Positions 1 through 9,432 of a stretch of DNA of 64,000 bases are shown here, one piece after another. Source of the DNA: Sandaracinus amylolyticus (GTDB taxonomy: Bacteria; Myxococcota_A; Polyangia; Polyangiales; Sandaracinaceae). Position numbers and translations under genes: made by a program. Location of the stretch: contig NZ_CP070225.1 of assembly GCF_021631985.1 (NCBI RefSeq), positions 10,664,001 through 10,728,000 of the forward strand. The letters are read 5' to 3'. The notes under the pieces are model-generated. The model worked only from the letters and a program-made list of their open reading frames with translations. It searched no databases and was not told the DNA's origin. How positions within the stretch are numbered: the first letter of the stretch is position 1; each line of letters starts with the position of its first letter.

Positions 1-279
1 CGCGAACCAGATGTAGAAGAGCGTCAGCATGTAGTCCGCGATCGCCGCGAAGATCAGGACGAAGTGGAGCGGCGCGTAGGTCCGCTCGCGCGTGATGTCG
101 GGCGACAGGACCATCAGCAGCGTCACCGCCAGCGCGGTGAGCGCGAAGAGCCCGACCGAGCCGAGCGTGAGCACGCCGAGGGTCAATCGCGCCCGGCGGC
201 TCCATCGCGGGATCGTCTCCTCGCGTCCGACGCGCGTCGTCGACTGCGAGGGCACGGTGATCGTCTCGACTCTCGCCAT
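1..279 (-). CDS. Integral membrane protein, N-terminal fragment (runs off left edge)
   Basis: Only the first 93 residues are in the window. An ATG at 279 reads leftwards with no stop before base 1. A polar, basic leader of about 29 residues precedes a hydrophobic segment at about residues 32-57 and a second at about 72-93 (ending LTLFYIWFA at the edge), so this is a multi-pass inner membrane protein. I see no catalytic or binding motif and do not recognise the family. It is divergent from the FUSC-type gene at 513. The codon pattern matches the neighbours, which supports real coding. Confidence 0.6.
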   Translation of the reverse strand, partial: MARVETITVPSQSTTRVGREETIPRWSRRARLTLGVLTLGSVGLFALTALAVTLLMVLSPDITRERTYAPLHFVLIFAAIADYMLTLFYIWFA

Positions 280-512
280 GCTCCGCGGCGATGCGCGGCG
301 CGTGCCACGCGGCCTGCGTGGCGGGGATCTCGTGGTTCGTCGCCTCGCTCGAGCCTCCGCTGCCCGTGCTCGACGTTCATCGTGGGACCGACGGCCGGAG
401 CCGCTTCCGGGTCGTTTGGAGCGCGTTCCTCTTCGTGGCGCCCCACGGGACGAGCGCTCGTCGCGGTTATTGGATCGCGAGGATGGCGAGCGAGCGCGCA
501 GGAGCACCCCTG

Positions 513-1586
513 ATGTTGCGAGCGGCCGTGCGCGAGCTCGAGATGCGCGCATCGGGTGCCGCCTCGCGCGCGTCGCGCCGGCTCGTCGACGACATGCCGC
601 TGCTCGTCCCGAAGACGCTCGCCGCGACGGTGTCGTGGTTCATCGCCTTGCTCGTCGCCGATCACGCCGAGCCTTTCTTCGCGCCGATCGCGGCGGTGGT
701 CGCGCTCAACGCGCCGCTCGGATATCGCGGCGTGAACGCGGTGCGGGTCGTGACCGGCATCGTGATCGGGATCGTCGTGGGAACGGCCGCGTTCCGCATC
801 GTCGGTGGCGGCTACGGGACGCTCACGCTCGCGACCTTCGCCGCGATGGTGATCGCGACGATCGTCGGTGGCGCGCGTCCGGTGGTCGGACAATCCGCGA
901 GCGGCGCGATCCTCACGGTGGTCGCGGCGCGCAGCGAGGTGGGCTCGAACCACCTCGAGGACGCGCTGATCGGCGCGGGTGTCGCGCTGGTGTTCAGTCA
1001 GTTCCTGTTCTCGCCCGAGCCGGTGCGCTTGCTACGACGCGCCGAGTCGATGATGCTGCGCGAGATGTCGATCGGGCTCGCGCTCACCGCCGACGCGTTC
1101 GAGGACGGCGCCGCGCGCAGCGAGCTCCTCGATCGCGCGCTCGAGGCGATGCGCACGGTGCGACTCCGGCTGACCGAGCTCGCGGAAGCGAGCGTCGTGA
1201 GCGACGCGACGGCGCGGCACTCACCGATCTGGCGCCTGTTGCGCCGCCCTCCGCTCGCGCACGCGCGCGCCGAAGCGGCGCGGCTCGACATGCTCGGAGC
1301 GAGCTGCTTGATGCTCGCGCGCATGCTGCCGTCGATCACGCCCGACGAGCGACGTCGCCTCGCACCGCGCCTGCGTGTTCTCTCCGAGGCGCTCGACGAT
1401 GTCGCCCGCTCGCCCGGGGCGCGCGATGCGCGGGAGCGCGCGGCCGAGCGCGTCCTCGCGACCGCACGCGCGTCGAGCGACGTCGAGCCGATGGTCGACG
1501 CTCACGACGTGGCGGCGCGCGTGGCGGTCCGGACGATCGCCAGCGATCTGATCGCGTTCGCGCACATCGAGCCGCATCGCGCCTGA
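513..1586 (+). CDS. FUSC-type / aromatic acid exporter family membrane protein
   Basis: A 357-residue protein. The first ~165 residues hold closely spaced hydrophobic helices (for example around VSWFIALLVADH, then glycine-rich helices with GIVIGIVVGTAAF), followed by a ~190-residue soluble alpha-helical part rich in Arg, Ala and Glu. This layout is that of FUSC / DUF939-like proteins (aromatic acid exporter family), usually half-size efflux or envelope proteins. The frame is open from 291, but the ATG at 513 has an AGGAG eight bases upstream and starts just ahead of the membrane domain, so I chose it. The substrate cannot be read from the sequence. Confidence 0.75.
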   Translation: MLRAAVRELEMRASGAASRASRRLVDDMPLLVPKTLAATVSWFIALLVADHAEPFFAPIAAVVALNAPLGYRGVNAVRVVTGIVIGIVVGTAAFRIVGGGYGTLTLATFAAMVIATIVGGARPVVGQSASGAILTVVAARSEVGSNHLEDALIGAGVALVFSQFLFSPEPVRLLRRAESMMLREMSIGLALTADAFEDGAARSELLDRALEAMRTVRLRLTELAEASVVSDATARHSPIWRLLRRPPLAHARAEAARLDMLGASCLMLARMLPSITPDERRRLAPRLRVLSEALDDVARSPGARDARERAAERVLATARASSDVEPMVDAHDVAARVAVRTIASDLIAFAHIEPHRA

Positions 1587-1629
1587 TCGCTGGCGTGGAG
1601 GTTGCGACCGAGACGCGCGGGGGTCCCTC

Positions 1630-2358
1630 ATGCGCCAGCTCGTGCCGCTTTTCTTCGTCCTCGTCGTGCTCGGGTGCTCGTCGTCCCACGATCGCGGCGG
1701 CATGGACCCGCCCGACGGAGATGCAGGTCGCAGCGACGACGGCGGCGACGATCTCGGCTGTGCGCGCGACGTCGGTCCGATCGCGCCGCCCTTCTGGTGC
1801 GTGCAGGCCGAGGGCACCCTCTGCGGCGACGTGCAGCGCGTGCCCGACTGCGTCGGCACCGCGTGGCAGTGCCCGCCGACGTGGCGGCGATCCGACGAGG
1901 TCGACTGCTGGTGCAGTGGACGCCCGCCGTCGTCGAGCTGCACGTGCACGCCGCGCGGTTGGTCGTGCGGAGTCGACGCGGGCGTGCCCGGCGAGTGCCC
2001 CGACGATCCCTCGACCGCCGAAGGAACGCCGTGCGCCGAAGAAGGCCGCACCTGCGGTCGCTGCACCGACTCGTGCGGGTTCTGCAACATCCTCCGCTGC
2101 GAGTCGGGAGAGTGGACGCACCTCGAGGCGCACCCGCGCCCGCCGCCGTGCACCTCGTTCGCGTGCGGCCCCGAGCTCCGCTGCGCCGCCGAGCACGAGT
2201 ACTGCGAGCACGTCCGCTCCGACGTCGCGGGCTTCCCCGACGACTATGCGTGCCGCGCGCTCCCCGCGTCGTGCACCGAGTGCGACTGTCTGCCCGAGAG
2301 CGGCACCTGCGAGCGTGGCAGCGAGGGCGGCCTCACCGTCACGTTCGCAGGCGGGTGA
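1630..2358 (+). CDS. Cysteine-rich lipoprotein of unknown function
   Basis: A 242-residue protein with a type II signal: hydrophobic MRQLVPLFFVLVV then lipobox VLGC, Cys16 being the predicted lipidated residue. A Gly/Asp-rich linker (about 20-55) follows, then a domain with many Cys, several in pairs such as CNIL and CTECDC, suggesting a disulfide-stabilised exported module. The family is not recognised. Such Asp-linker plus Cys-rich lipoproteins are common in Myxococcota. It is separated from the upstream FUSC gene by 43 bases and could be cotranscribed with it; the next gene is convergent. Confidence 0.7.
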   Translation: MRQLVPLFFVLVVLGCSSSHDRGGMDPPDGDAGRSDDGGDDLGCARDVGPIAPPFWCVQAEGTLCGDVQRVPDCVGTAWQCPPTWRRSDEVDCWCSGRPPSSSCTCTPRGWSCGVDAGVPGECPDDPSTAEGTPCAEEGRTCGRCTDSCGFCNILRCESGEWTHLEAHPRPPPCTSFACGPELRCAAEHEYCEHVRSDVAGFPDDYACRALPASCTECDCLPESGTCERGSEGGLTVTFAGG

Positions 2359-2412
2359 CTGCGCTCAACCAAGCCCGTCCGGGCCCCGCAGGACGAGCAC
2401 GCCGGCAGGGAC

Positions 2413-3849
2413 TCACTCGCCGACGGCGGCGGGTCGTGCGCGCAGCGTGCAGAGCTGCGCGATCTCGCTCTTGCACGACCCGCAGCCGGTGCCCGCCTTC
2501 GTCACCTCGGCGACGCCCTCGACCGTCGCCGCGCCTCCGTCGATCGCCTCCATCACCGTGCTCAGCGCCACGCGGTGGCAGTTGCACAGCACACGATCCG
2601 ACGAGCGCGCGCCTCCCGCCGCGCACGTCGACGAGAGCGCCTCGAGCGGATCTTCGGGCAGCGCGTCGCCGCGATCGAAGAGCTGCACCAGCTGCGCCGC
2701 GATCTTCGTGTTGCCGACGAGCATCGCGCCCACGAGCTGACCGTTCCGCACCACGAGCTTGCGATACGCGTCCTTGCGCTCCTCGAGCACCTGGATGACG
2801 TCGTCGCTCTCGAGCTCGGGCTCGCGGATGCCCATCGACGCGACCTCGACCCCCGCGACCTTCAGCCGCGCGTAGATCTTCGAGCCGCGGTATCGCGCGG
2901 TGGGGTCACGACCCGAGAGGATGCTCGCGAGCACCGCCGCCTGATCGAGCACCGGCGCGACGATGCCGTACGTCATGCCGCGATGCTCGGCGCACTCGCC
3001 CACCGCGTACACGCCGGGCACCTCGGTCGCGAGCGCGTCGTTCACGAGGATGCCGCGGTTCACGGGAATCCCCGACGCGACCGCGACCTCGCGACGCGGC
3101 CGCACACCGCACGCGATCACGATGGTCTCCGCCGCGAGCCGCTGTCCGTCGTCGAGCACGATGCCCTCGACCGCGTGCTCGCCGACCACCGCCTCCGCGG
3201 TGCGCCCCGCGCGCACGAAGATGCCGGTGCGCTCGATCTGCTTCCGCAGCATCTGACCACCGACGTGATCGAGCTGCGTCTCCATCAGCCCCGGCGCGAG
3301 GTGCACGACCGTCACGTGCAGCCCCGCGTCGCAGAGCACCTTCGCGGCCTCGAGCCCGAGCAGCCCACCGCCGAGCACCACTGCGTTGTCGCCCGGCCGC
3401 ACGTGCGCGCGAATGCGCGCGCAGTCGTCGAGCGTGCGGTACACGAACGCGCCCTTCTTGAGCTCGCCGCCCGCCGTGAACACACCCGCGAGCGGCGGCA
3501 CCAGCGGCACGCTCCCGGTCGCCATCACCGCGACGTCGTAGGGATGCTCGTCGCCGTTCTTCAGCTGCAGCCGACGGCTCGCGGTGTCGAGCTTCGTGAC
3601 CGTCGCGGTCGAGACCAGACGAACGCCGTGATCTTCGTACCAGCTCGGCGTCTTGATCACGATCGCGTCGGGCTCCTCGCCCGAGAGCACGCGACCGAGG
3701 AGCACGCGGTTGTACGCGCCGCCGGGCTCTTCGCCGAAGACCGTGATGTCGTAGCGATCGGTGGCCTCGCGCGCGACGAGGTCGTCGAGCAGGCGGCTCG
3801 CCGCCATGCCGTTGCCGATGATCGCGAGTTGCTTCTTCTTGCTCTTCAC
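2413..3849 (-). CDS. FAD/NAD-dependent oxidoreductase with C-terminal BFD [2Fe-2S] domain (nitrate reductase electron-transfer partner)
   Basis: A 478-residue protein starting at a GTG that follows GGAAGGCGAG. It has an FAD-binding Rossmann motif (LAIIGNGMAASRLL), an NAD-binding motif (AVVLGGGLLGLEAAK), and a C-terminal bacterioferredoxin-associated [2Fe-2S] domain with Cys422, Cys424, Cys456 and Cys459. This equals the first half of NirB without the siroheme part, like NasB/NasC-type reductases that feed electrons from NAD(P)H to assimilatory nitrate reductase. It is the last gene of the operon, 14 bases after the nasA stop. The nitrate role is inferred from this position. Other NAD(P)H:acceptor reductases share the fold. 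Confidence 0.82.
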   Translation of the reverse strand: MKSKKKQLAIIGNGMAASRLLDDLVAREATDRYDITVFGEEPGGAYNRVLLGRVLSGEEPDAIVIKTPSWYEDHGVRLVSTATVTKLDTASRRLQLKNGDEHPYDVAVMATGSVPLVPPLAGVFTAGGELKKGAFVYRTLDDCARIRAHVRPGDNAVVLGGGLLGLEAAKVLCDAGLHVTVVHLAPGLMETQLDHVGGQMLRKQIERTGIFVRAGRTAEAVVGEHAVEGIVLDDGQRLAAETIVIACGVRPRREVAVASGIPVNRGILVNDALATEVPGVYAVGECAEHRGMTYGIVAPVLDQAAVLASILSGRDPTARYRGSKIYARLKVAGVEVASMGIREPELESDDVIQVLEERKDAYRKLVVRNGQLVGAMLVGNTKIAAQLVQLFDRGDALPEDPLEALSSTCAAGGARSSDRVLCNCHRVALSTVMEAIDGGAATVEGVAEVTKAGTGCGSCKSEIAQLCTLRARPAAVGE

Positions 3850-3863
3850 GTCTCGCCTTCCAG

Positions 3864-5999
3864 TCAGCGGACCACTCGGAGATGGGAGGAGCCACCATCG
3901 ATGCGCGCGCGCACCGCGCAGACCTTGAACTCCGGCATTCGGCTCGTGGGATCGAGGGCAGGATTCGTCAGCAGGTTCGCCGCTTGTCGTCCGCCCCAGT
4001 GGAACGGCGCGAAGAGCGTGTCGGGGCGCACCTCGGTGCTCAGCGCGATGCGGAACACGACGCTCCCTCGACGACTCTCGACGAGCAGGCGCTCTCCGTC
4101 GCCGATCCCGAGGCGCCTCGCGAGCCACGGATGCACCTGCACGCGCGGCTCGGGCTGGGCATCGATCAGCTCTCCGACGCGGCGCGTCTGAGCACCGGAG
4201 TTGTAGTGCTCCTTGTAGCGGCCAGTCGTGAACCAGAGCGGATAGCTCGAGTCCGGCTCTTCGCCCGCGGGACGGTGATCGACGGTGATGAAGCGCGCTT
4301 TCCCATCGGGATGATGAAATCGATCGCCGAAGAGGCGCGGAGTGCCGGGATGACTCGAGTCGGGACAGGGCCAGAAGACGCCCTGCTCGCGATCGAGACG
4401 TGCGTGGGTCATCCCGTGGTAGTCGGCCGTCGCGCCGCTCGTCGCGCGGCCGAGCTCCTCGAACACCTCTTCGGGCGCCGAGCTCGTGAACTTGTCGCCG
4501 ACACCCAGGCGCTCCGCGAGGTCGCAGAGGATCGCGAGATCCGAGCGCGCTCCCGCGGGCGCCTCGCGCATCTTGCGCCGCAGGATCACGCGTCCCTCGA
4601 AGTTCGTCGTGGTACCCGTCTCCTCGGCCCACTGCGTCACCGGGAGCACCACGTGCGCGTGCGCCGACGTCTCGTTGAGGAACGCGTCCGCGACGACGAG
4701 GAGCTCCAGCTGCGAGAGCTTCTTCTCGATCGACGCTGCATTCGGCGACGCGACTGCCACGTTCGAGCCGAACACCAGCAGTCCCTGGACTCCGTCGCTG
4801 CTCTTCTTGCCCATCGCGTCGAGCAGCTCGTACGCGCTGCGTCCCTTGCGCGGCAGGCTCTCCGGCGCGACGCCCCACACCGCGGCGATCGCCTCGCGAT
4901 CACTCTCGCGCTCGATCAGTCGATATCCCGGCAGCTGATCGGCCTTCTGTCCGTGCTCGCGTCCGCCCTGGCCGTTTCCTTGCCCGGTGAGCGTGCCATA
5001 ACCGCTGTACGGCTTTCCGACCTTGCCGAGCGCGAGCATCAGATTGCAGAGCGCAGAGACCGTGTCCGCACCCTTCGACTGCTGCTCGGGCCCGCGCCCC
5101 GACAGGATCATCGCGCTCTCGCTCTTCGCGATGAGATCGATCGCGCGCTGCATGTCGCTCGCCGAGACGCCGGTGATGCGCTCCACGCGCGCGGGCGGGA
5201 ACTCCAGCACCTTGCGGCGCACGTGATCGAACCCGACGGTGCGCGCGTCGATGTACTCGCGATCGATCAGGCCCTGCTCGATCGCGAGATGGAGCAGCCC
5301 GTTCGCGAGCGCGAGATCCGAGCCCGGGGTGATCTGAAGGTGCAGCGTCGCGCCCCGCGCGGTCTCGGTGCGGCGCGGGTCGACCACGATCGACGCGCCA
5401 CTCTCGCGCTGCGCCGTGACCCACTGCATGAGCGGCGGCAGCGTGTCCGCGCAATTCGAGCCCCAGAGCACGAGCGTGCGAGTCTGGGCGATGTCGCTGA
5501 CCGGAAAAGGCAGCCCGCGATCGATGCCGAACGCGCGGTTCTGCCCCGCTGCGCCCGACGCCATGCAATATCGACCGTTGTAGTCGATCTGCGATGATCG
5601 CAGCGCGATGCGCGCGAATTTCCCGAGCAGATACGCCTTCTCGTTCGTGAGCGCGCCACTGCCGAACGCCGCGACCGCGTCGTTCCCGTGCGTCGCCTGG
5701 ATGCGACGGATTCCGTCGATCACGCGCGACAGCGCCTCGTCCCAGCTCGCCGGCTCGAGACGGCCCTGCGCATTGCGCACCAGCGGCGTCGTGACGCGCT
5801 CCGGATGATCGAGCAGCGCCGCCGACGTGAACCCCTTGATGCACATCTGTCCGCGGTTCACCGGGAACTCCGGATCGGCGCGGATCGTCGTGGCCACGTC
5901 CTTCCCGGACGTGATCACCATGCCGCACTGGAACGCGCAGTACGGACAGTGCGTGCGCGTCTCCGAGGGCACGGCGACCACGCTGAGGCGCCGCGACAT
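3864..5999 (-). CDS. nasA: Molybdopterin oxidoreductase, assimilatory nitrate reductase catalytic subunit type
   Basis: A 711-residue protein of the DMSO-reductase/NasA-NarB family that reduces nitrate to nitrite in the cytoplasm. The N terminus carries the [4Fe-4S] ligands Cys18, Cys21, Cys25 and Cys53, followed by CIKG. The middle has the molybdopterin domains (GRYCMASG, LWGSNCADT) and the C terminus the aspartate-decarboxylase-like dinucleotide-binding barrel (LWFTTGRYKEHYNSG). No Tat signal is present, which fits an assimilatory enzyme. There is no C-terminal BFD domain; a separate FAD/BFD protein follows. The start ATG overlaps the upstream stop by one base (TGATG), so translation is probably coupled. 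Confidence 0.87.
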   Translation of the reverse strand: MSRRLSVVAVPSETRTHCPYCAFQCGMVITSGKDVATTIRADPEFPVNRGQMCIKGFTSAALLDHPERVTTPLVRNAQGRLEPASWDEALSRVIDGIRRIQATHGNDAVAAFGSGALTNEKAYLLGKFARIALRSSQIDYNGRYCMASGAAGQNRAFGIDRGLPFPVSDIAQTRTLVLWGSNCADTLPPLMQWVTAQRESGASIVVDPRRTETARGATLHLQITPGSDLALANGLLHLAIEQGLIDREYIDARTVGFDHVRRKVLEFPPARVERITGVSASDMQRAIDLIAKSESAMILSGRGPEQQSKGADTVSALCNLMLALGKVGKPYSGYGTLTGQGNGQGGREHGQKADQLPGYRLIERESDREAIAAVWGVAPESLPRKGRSAYELLDAMGKKSSDGVQGLLVFGSNVAVASPNAASIEKKLSQLELLVVADAFLNETSAHAHVVLPVTQWAEETGTTTNFEGRVILRRKMREAPAGARSDLAILCDLAERLGVGDKFTSSAPEEVFEELGRATSGATADYHGMTHARLDREQGVFWPCPDSSHPGTPRLFGDRFHHPDGKARFITVDHRPAGEEPDSSYPLWFTTGRYKEHYNSGAQTRRVGELIDAQPEPRVQVHPWLARRLGIGDGERLLVESRRGSVVFRIALSTEVRPDTLFAPFHWGGRQAANLLTNPALDPTSRMPEFKVCAVRARIDGGSSHLRVVR

Positions 6000-6850
6000 C
6001 ACGCGCTCTCTTTGCGCGCCACCGGTGCCGAAGAAAGGGCCGGCTCGGCGATCGCCTCGCCGGACAGCTCGATCCGCACCAACCGCTTCACGCTCTCGTG
6101 CCCGGCGAGGAACGGCGCGACGAGGCGCAGCGGACCGCCGTGCTCCGCGGGGAGCGGCGCGCCGTTCATCTCGAACACCAGCATCGTGCGCGGGTCGGTC
6201 GCGTGTCGGCGCGAGAGCGTGCGCTCGGCGCCGCCCGCGTGGAGCGTGATCGTCGCGCCGATTCCCCCCGCGAGATCGTCGATCACGTCGCAGAGCCGCA
6301 CGCCGCTCCACCGCACCGGGCGCGCGAACCCGAACATCATCGTCGTCACGTAGGTCGGCACGTCGCGGACCGCGTAGCGCGCGCTCAGATCCTCCGCGCT
6401 CAGCGCGACGACGCGCTCCGATGCGCGCGTCACCTCGAGGAGCGGCGCGTCGTGATCGCACACGATCGGACGGCTCGCGGTGAGCGCGCCCTCGGGCACC
6501 ATGCCAGGCTCGCTCGGCGTCACGTCGAGATAGACGTGCTCGCCGCGCACGTCGACGGGGAAGCGCGACACGCATCCCTTGTCGGGCGCGACCGCCGACG
6601 CGCTCGGCAGATCGATCTGCCAGCCGTGCATCGGGCACACGACGCGCTGTCCCGCGACGATGCCCTCGCTCAGCACGCCGCCCTTGTGGGGACAGCGATC
6701 GACGACTGCGAAGATCTTCCCGCTGCTGGTGCGGAAGACGGCGATCTCGACTCCGTCGATCGTCACCTGCCGGCCGCCCGACGAGGGGATCTCGTCCACC
6801 GCGCAGGCACGCACCCAGCGACGCTCGTCCATGCTCGCCTCGACGCTCAT
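5999..6850 (-). CDS. NirD-like Rieske domain fused to an oxidoreductase-molybdopterin-fold domain
   Basis: A 283-residue protein. Residues ~10-110 are a Rieske [2Fe-2S] domain with Cys53-Pro-His55 and Cys72-Pro-Met-His75, as in the nitrite reductase small subunit NirD. Residues ~145-265 resemble the sulfite-oxidase/YedY molybdopterin-binding domain (RWSGVRLCDVI, NGAPLPAEHGGPLRL, ESVKRLVRIEL). Where family members have the molybdenum-ligating Cys (roughly TLQCVGN), this protein reads TTMMFGFA, so the ligand appears missing. NirD is normally ~110 residues, so this is an unusual fusion. The start overlaps the nirB stop (ATGA) and the stop overlaps the nasA start. Probably a redox or structural partner of NirB; that role is inferred. 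Confidence 0.8.
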   Translation of the reverse strand: MSVEASMDERRWVRACAVDEIPSSGGRQVTIDGVEIAVFRTSSGKIFAVVDRCPHKGGVLSEGIVAGQRVVCPMHGWQIDLPSASAVAPDKGCVSRFPVDVRGEHVYLDVTPSEPGMVPEGALTASRPIVCDHDAPLLEVTRASERVVALSAEDLSARYAVRDVPTYVTTMMFGFARPVRWSGVRLCDVIDDLAGGIGATITLHAGGAERTLSRRHATDPRTMLVFEMNGAPLPAEHGGPLRLVAPFLAGHESVKRLVRIELSGEAIAEPALSSAPVARKESA

Positions 6851-9378
6851 GCCACCACCCTCAGCTTCAAGCGGAGCGGCGCGAACTCGCGCTCCATCTC
6901 CTCGTCGCCCGACTCCAGCTTCGTGACGCGCTCGCGCCACGGCTCGACGCGTGCGTCGAGCGCTTCCTCCATGCGATCGACCAGCGCCGCGCGGTTCTCG
7001 AGATCGTCGACCACGCGCTTGCGGATCGACTCGATGCCGACGCGCTCGACCCAGTGCGCCGTGCGCTCTCCGTACGTCGCATCCTCGCGGTAGAGCTGGA
7101 GGAACGCGGCGATCAGATCCATCGCCTCGTCGTCGGTCTCGACCTTCGCGAGCAGCTCGGCGGTGCGCACCTTGATGCCGCCGTTTCCGCCGACGTAGAT
7201 CTCCCACTCGGTCTCGCCCGCGATCAGCCCGACGTCCTTGACGAGCGATTCGGCGCAATTCCGGGGGCACGCGTTGACCGCCATCTTCACCTTGGCGGGC
7301 GTCCACAGGTTCTCGAAGGTGCGCTCGATGCGGATGCCGAAGCCCATCGAGTCGCGCGTGCCGAAGCGACACCACGTCGAGCCGACGCAGGTCTTCACGG
7401 TGCGGACGCCCTTCGCGTAGGCGAAGCCCGACGGCATGTCGAGCGCCTTCCACACCGCGGGAAGGTCCTCCTTCTTCACGCCGAGCAGGTCGATGCGCTG
7501 ACCGCCCGTGACCTTCACCGTCGGCACGTGGAAGCGCTTCGCGACCTGCGCGATGCGCATGAGCTCGTCGGGCGTCGTCACGCCGCCGTACATGCGCGGC
7601 ACGACCGAGTACGTTCCGTCGCGCTGGATGTTCGCGTGGACGCGCTCGTTCACGAAGCGCGAGCGCGGATCGTCCTCGTTCTCACCGGGCCACGCGACGG
7701 TCAGGTAGTAGTTGATCGCGGGGCGGCACGTCGCGCATCCGTCGCCGGTCCAGCCGAGCACGCTCATCGTCTCGCGCACCGACGTCAGGTGCTGCTCGTG
7801 GATCGCCTCGATCACCTCTTCGCGCGAGAGCGGCGTGCAGTCGCACAGCGTCTTCTTCGACGGCTTCGCGGCCACGTCGCCGTGCACGAGTCGGATCAGC
7901 GACTCGACCTGGGGCCCGCATCCGCCACACGAGCGCGATGCATTGGTGCACGCCGCGACTTCCTTGCGCGTCGTGAGGCCCTGGTCGCGGATCGCGCAGA
8001 GCACGGTGCCCTTCGCGACTCCGTTGCACGCGCAGATCGTCGCGCTGTCGGGCATCGCCGCGACGGCCGCGTCGGGCGAGGCCGCCGCGCCTCCCGCGCC
8101 CGCGAGCTCGGGGAAGAGGATCGCGGCGCGCGGCCCTTCGACGGTCGTTCCGCCCTTCACCAGCGCGTCGAGCGAGCCCGAGAGCGTCGCGTCGCCGACC
8201 AGCACCGCGCCGACCGCTCTGCCATCGCGGAAGAGCACCTTCTTGTAGACACCGGCGCTCGAGTCCTCGGCGCGCACGATCTCGCACGCTCCGTCGCCGA
8301 AGGGATCGCCCGCCGAGAACACGTCGACGCCCGACACCTTGAGCTTCGTCGAGACGACCGAGCCCTCGTATGCAGCGGTCGTCTCGCCCGCGAGGTGCGC
8401 GGCCGCGACACGGCCCATCTCGTAGAGCGGCGCGACGAGCCCGTAGCACAGGCCGCGGTGCTCGACGCACTCGCCGACCGCGTACACGTCGGGGTCCGAC
8501 GTGCGCAGGAAGTCGTCGACGAGCACGCCGCGGCGGCAGTCGATTCCCGCGCTCTTCGCGAGCTCCGCGTTGGGCACGATGCCCGCGGCCATCACCACGA
8601 TCTCCGCGTCGAGCGTCGTGCCGTCGGCGAAGCGCAGCCCGCGCACGCGACCTTCGTCGTCGGCGAGGATCTCCTCGGTCTTCTTGCCGAGCGCGACCTT
8701 CACGCCCTGCTGCTCGATCGCGCGTCGCAGGTACTCGCCGCCCGCTGCATCGAGCTGCCGCTCCATGAGCGTGGAGACGAGGTGCACGACGGTGACCTCG
8801 AGCCCGTGCGCCGCGAGGCCGCGCGCCGCCTCGAGCCCGAGCAGACCGCCGCCGATCACCGCCGCGCGCTTCGAGGTCTTCGCGCGGTCGATCATCGCGC
8901 CACAGTCCTCGTACGTGCGGAACACGTAGACGCCGTCGAGATCGCGTCCCGGCACCGGCAGCACGAAGGCGCGCGATCCGGTCGCGTAGAGGATCTTGTC
9001 GTAGGGCGCCTCGATCCCGTTCTCGCCGACGACGACGCGTCGCTCGCGATCGATGCGCGCGACCTTCGCGCCGAGGTGCAGCGTGATCCCGCGCTCCTCG
9101 TACCAGGCGTCGTCGTTGAGCACGACGTCGTCCCAGCCCTTCTCACCGAGCAGCACGCCCGAGAGTTGAATCCGGTCGTAGTTGGTCCGCGCTTCCGCCG
9201 AGAAGACGGTCACGTCGAAGCGCTCGGGCGCGCGCTCGAGGAGCGCGTCGAGGCAGCGAATGCCCGCCATTCCATTGCCGATCACCACCAAGCGCTCGCG
9301 CGAGCCCGTCCGGTCCAGTGCACGCATGGGCCGAACCCTTCCGGTTCCAGTTTTCGGCTGCGTTTCCGACGTGTTCAT
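6847..9378 (-). CDS. nirB: Nitrite reductase [NAD(P)H] large subunit
   Basis: An 843-residue cytoplasmic assimilatory nitrite reductase that reduces nitrite to ammonium with six electrons. Domain order: FAD and NAD Rossmann domains (LVVIGNGMAGIRCL; AAVIGGGLLGLEAARG), two BFD-type [2Fe-2S] segments (ICACNGV...CGGC and LCDC...CATC), a ferredoxin-like half domain, then the siroheme/[4Fe-4S] domain with Cys664-x5-Cys670 (CVGSTWC) and Cys704-x3-Cys708 (CPRNC). The length is usual for NirB. The ATG at 9378 has GAGGT seven bases upstream; the frame is open further but without an equally good site. First gene of the nitrate operon, divergent from the narK-type transporter. Confidence 0.92.
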   Translation of the reverse strand: MNTSETQPKTGTGRVRPMRALDRTGSRERLVVIGNGMAGIRCLDALLERAPERFDVTVFSAEARTNYDRIQLSGVLLGEKGWDDVVLNDDAWYEERGITLHLGAKVARIDRERRVVVGENGIEAPYDKILYATGSRAFVLPVPGRDLDGVYVFRTYEDCGAMIDRAKTSKRAAVIGGGLLGLEAARGLAAHGLEVTVVHLVSTLMERQLDAAGGEYLRRAIEQQGVKVALGKKTEEILADDEGRVRGLRFADGTTLDAEIVVMAAGIVPNAELAKSAGIDCRRGVLVDDFLRTSDPDVYAVGECVEHRGLCYGLVAPLYEMGRVAAAHLAGETTAAYEGSVVSTKLKVSGVDVFSAGDPFGDGACEIVRAEDSSAGVYKKVLFRDGRAVGAVLVGDATLSGSLDALVKGGTTVEGPRAAILFPELAGAGGAAASPDAAVAAMPDSATICACNGVAKGTVLCAIRDQGLTTRKEVAACTNASRSCGGCGPQVESLIRLVHGDVAAKPSKKTLCDCTPLSREEVIEAIHEQHLTSVRETMSVLGWTGDGCATCRPAINYYLTVAWPGENEDDPRSRFVNERVHANIQRDGTYSVVPRMYGGVTTPDELMRIAQVAKRFHVPTVKVTGGQRIDLLGVKKEDLPAVWKALDMPSGFAYAKGVRTVKTCVGSTWCRFGTRDSMGFGIRIERTFENLWTPAKVKMAVNACPRNCAESLVKDVGLIAGETEWEIYVGGNGGIKVRTAELLAKVETDDEAMDLIAAFLQLYREDATYGERTAHWVERVGIESIRKRVVDDLENRAALVDRMEEALDARVEPWRERVTKLESGDEEMEREFAPLRLKLRVVA

Positions 9379-9432
9379 TCGAGTGACCTCACAGTCGAGA
9401 ACGCGACAGGAGATCTCTGCGAAATCACATCG

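Noticed and set aside
92-2740. Very long plus-strand frame of 882 codons across the first genes
   Set aside because: Arg/Ala-rich translation with no domain; it is a shadow of the FUSC and lipoprotein genes caused by the extreme GC content.
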